NCBI GenBank assembly: GCA_947382445.1
Contig: CANCZH010000039.1
Location: 1 to 16,009 of the forward strand
DNA from: an uncultured Clostridium sp.
GTDB lineage: Bacteria > Bacillota_A > Clostridia > TANB77 > CAG-508
DNA length: 16,009 nt
Direction of reading: 5' to 3'
Made by a program: the position numbers and the translations under genes. The notes under the pieces were generated by a model. It was not told where the DNA came from, searched no databases, and saw only the letters and a program-made list of their open reading frames with translations. Numbering within the stretch: the first letter of the stretch is position 1; each line of letters begins with the position of its first letter. Below are positions 14,918 through 16,009 of this stretch, piece by piece.

Positions 14918-15748
14918 TTACTTAAAAGTTGAAGTAGGATTTCCTGAAGATGGATTACTTAAACTAAAGAAATTAGATAAGTCTTCAACTTGATATATTT
15001 CTTTATATAAATCATAAAAGTTGACTGAATTATTATAACTATTTAAAATACGAGTGACAGGTTTATAAGATTCTTCATTAGTTTTAACATTTTTATATTT
15101 AATTTCAGATTTAACTTCATTTAGTAAAACAGTATCATTTGGCATAACTAAATTATTTGAAGTGACAACATATATATGTTTATCTATATCTTGCTTATTT
15201 GGCATTTCAGGATTTCTTTTTGCATATTCTTTAAAACGCCTAACAAGTTCAACACTATATTCACATCTAGAATCAGGAATGGACAAATACCAGCTGTTAG
15301 CAAAATCGTTTATTTCTACTTCTTGAGTATAATTCAAAGTTTTGTTGTGAACTAATAAAACAGGATAAGAATCATTAAAGAAATACTCACCATATTTTTC
15401 TACATATTTTTTTCTATCATTATCTGATATATCCCAATAAACAAATAAAATTTTAGGTGTTTGAGCTAAAATCTTAACTACAGTTTCATTATAACGATAA
15501 GGTAAATCATAATATTCTAAAATATTTATAAAATCTTCTTTTTTAGCCTTAGTATTTTTTTTGGAAACAGTAGGTTTAGAAATATTTATTTTTTTGATTA
15601 CTTTATAAGTTGCCTTAGAAGATGAGATTTTAGTAATGGTCTTTTTTGTAGTTTTTAGCTTAGTATACTTGGATTCAGTTTTCTTTTTAGTAGTAGTTCT
15701 TTTTGCTTTTTCATTTAAAGATTCTACTACTTTTTTTGTTCTAGGCAT
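14918..15748 (-). CDS. DUF4912 domain protein with basic N-terminal tail
   Basis: 276 residues from ATG 15748 behind AAGGAGG (15763-15757). Residues 1-70 are a low-complexity Lys/Thr/Ser tail (for example TTTKKKTESKYTK) that looks disordered and strongly basic. The globular part starts near 80 with LPYRYNETVVKILAQTPKIL then FVYWDIS, the opening of the DUF4912 domain, and continues to about residue 200 with ANSWYLSIPDSRCEYSVELV. DUF4912 proteins are often next to glycogen genes in Firmicutes; the domain may bind carbohydrate, but this is not established. Here it is upstream of the branching enzyme and divergent from glycogen synthase. No signal peptide. Confidence 0.8.
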   Translation of the reverse strand: MPRTKKVVESLNEKAKRTTTKKKTESKYTKLKTTKKTITKISSSKATYKVIKKINISKPTVSKKNTKAKKEDFINILEYYDLPYRYNETVVKILAQTPKILFVYWDISDNDRKKYVEKYGEYFFNDSYPVLLVHNKTLNYTQEVEINDFANSWYLSIPDSRCEYSVELVRRFKEYAKRNPEMPNKQDIDKHIYVVTSNNLVMPNDTVLLNEVKSEIKYKNVKTNEESYKPVTRILNSYNNSVNFYDLYKEIYQVEDLSNFFSLSNPSSGNPTSTFK

Positions 15749-15787
15749 ACTTTTTCCTCCTTTGTAAAATATTAAATAACTTATATA

Positions 15788-15816
15788 ATAATATATATAA
15801 ATTCAAATAAATACAA
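15788..15816 (-). promoter_or_regulatory. Possible promoter for the DUF4912-GH57 unit
   Basis: On the minus strand TTGTAT (15816-15811), 17 bases, then TATTAT (15793-15788), 40 bases before the start codon. AT-rich background makes chance matches easy. Confidence 0.4.
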
Positions 15817-15871
15817 GAGCAAAATATTAAAAAAAGTAGAAAAAAATAAAAAAAGATTTTTAATTTACCTA

Positions 15872-15900
15872 TTTACATTTATTTTGTTTTTATATAAAAT
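15872..15900 (+). promoter_or_regulatory. Possible promoter for the glycogen synthase gene
   Basis: TTTACA (15872-15877), 17 bases, then TAAAAT (15895-15900), 59 bases before ATG 15959. Together with the minus-strand element it would make this a divergent glycogen promoter region. Confidence 0.4.
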
Positions 15901-15958
15901 AATAAAGAAAAAATTGTTGAACAAAAGATTAAATAAATACGAAAGGGGCTATTAAAAA

Positions 15959-16009
15959 ATGAAAATTTTAATGCTATCATGGGAATATCCACCAAGAATA
16001 GTAGGAGGA
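15959..16009 (+). CDS. Glycogen/starch synthase-like glycosyltransferase, 5' end only
   Basis: The window ends 51 bases into this gene. The visible residues, MKILMLSWEYPPRIVGG, are the standard start of GT-B glycosyltransferases acting on alpha-glucans (GT4/GT5), with the WEYPP-x-x-x-GG donor/acceptor loop. ATG 15959 follows GAAAGGGG (15941-15948). The location opposite a GH57 branching enzyme and DUF4912 gene supports glycogen synthase; another GT4 enzyme cannot be excluded from so short a piece. Confidence 0.75.
   Translation, partial: MKILMLSWEYPPRIVGG

Overview
This window comes from a strongly AT-rich, spore-forming Firmicute, most likely an uncultured or poorly known member of the Clostridia. 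Support comes from a germination protease (gpr), a YtxC sporulation protein, consensus AGGAGG ribosome binding sites, near-universal TAA stops, and Clostridia-type small proteins. I saw no rRNA, tRNA, CRISPR array or intact insertion sequence.

Layout. 61-2106: a four-helix membrane protein, a small DUF6774 gene, an HxlR regulator on the minus strand, and divergent from it a metallo-beta-lactamase-like protein. 2179-3824: a zinc macrodomain ADP-ribose hydrolase overlapping a class M sirtuin, a reversible ADP-ribosylation pair. 3952-5803: a two-gene lipid unit (diacylglycerol glucosyltransferase and PlsC-like acyltransferase). 6142-7410: an AlbA_2/Schlafen-type ATPase-like regulator with its own promoter. 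7411-7869: a gene graveyard with relics of a phosphoesterase and of a second yebC start. 7870-11322: yebC, prs, gpr and an SGNH hydrolase, several separated by terminator hairpins. 11357-12956 (minus): TraX-like membrane protein and ytxC. 13049-13236: a 188-bp imperfect palindrome. 13270-16009: a glycogen locus, with a GH57 branching enzyme and a DUF4912 protein on the minus strand and the start of a glycogen synthase on the plus strand.

The most important observation cuts across the genes. Five genes (DUF6774, HxlR, macrodomain, yebC, traX) are each broken by exactly one extra base, and in all five the extra base is a C that creates an in-frame CGG codon directly in front of a glycine codon (GGA four times, GGC once). 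Skipping that C restores a full-length protein at a conserved position each time. These five are the only in-frame CGG codons I find in about 4,500 codons, whereas CGG in the other two frames is common and harmless, and CGA, CGC and CGT are used normally for arginine. This is what one would expect if CGG has no cognate tRNA here and triggers a +1 shift into GGN, a generalised version of the rare-codon shifts known from Ty1 (CUU AGG C) and prfB (CUU UGA C). A sequence-specific technical error is the main alternative; identical local sequences elsewhere in the window that are not altered argue against it.
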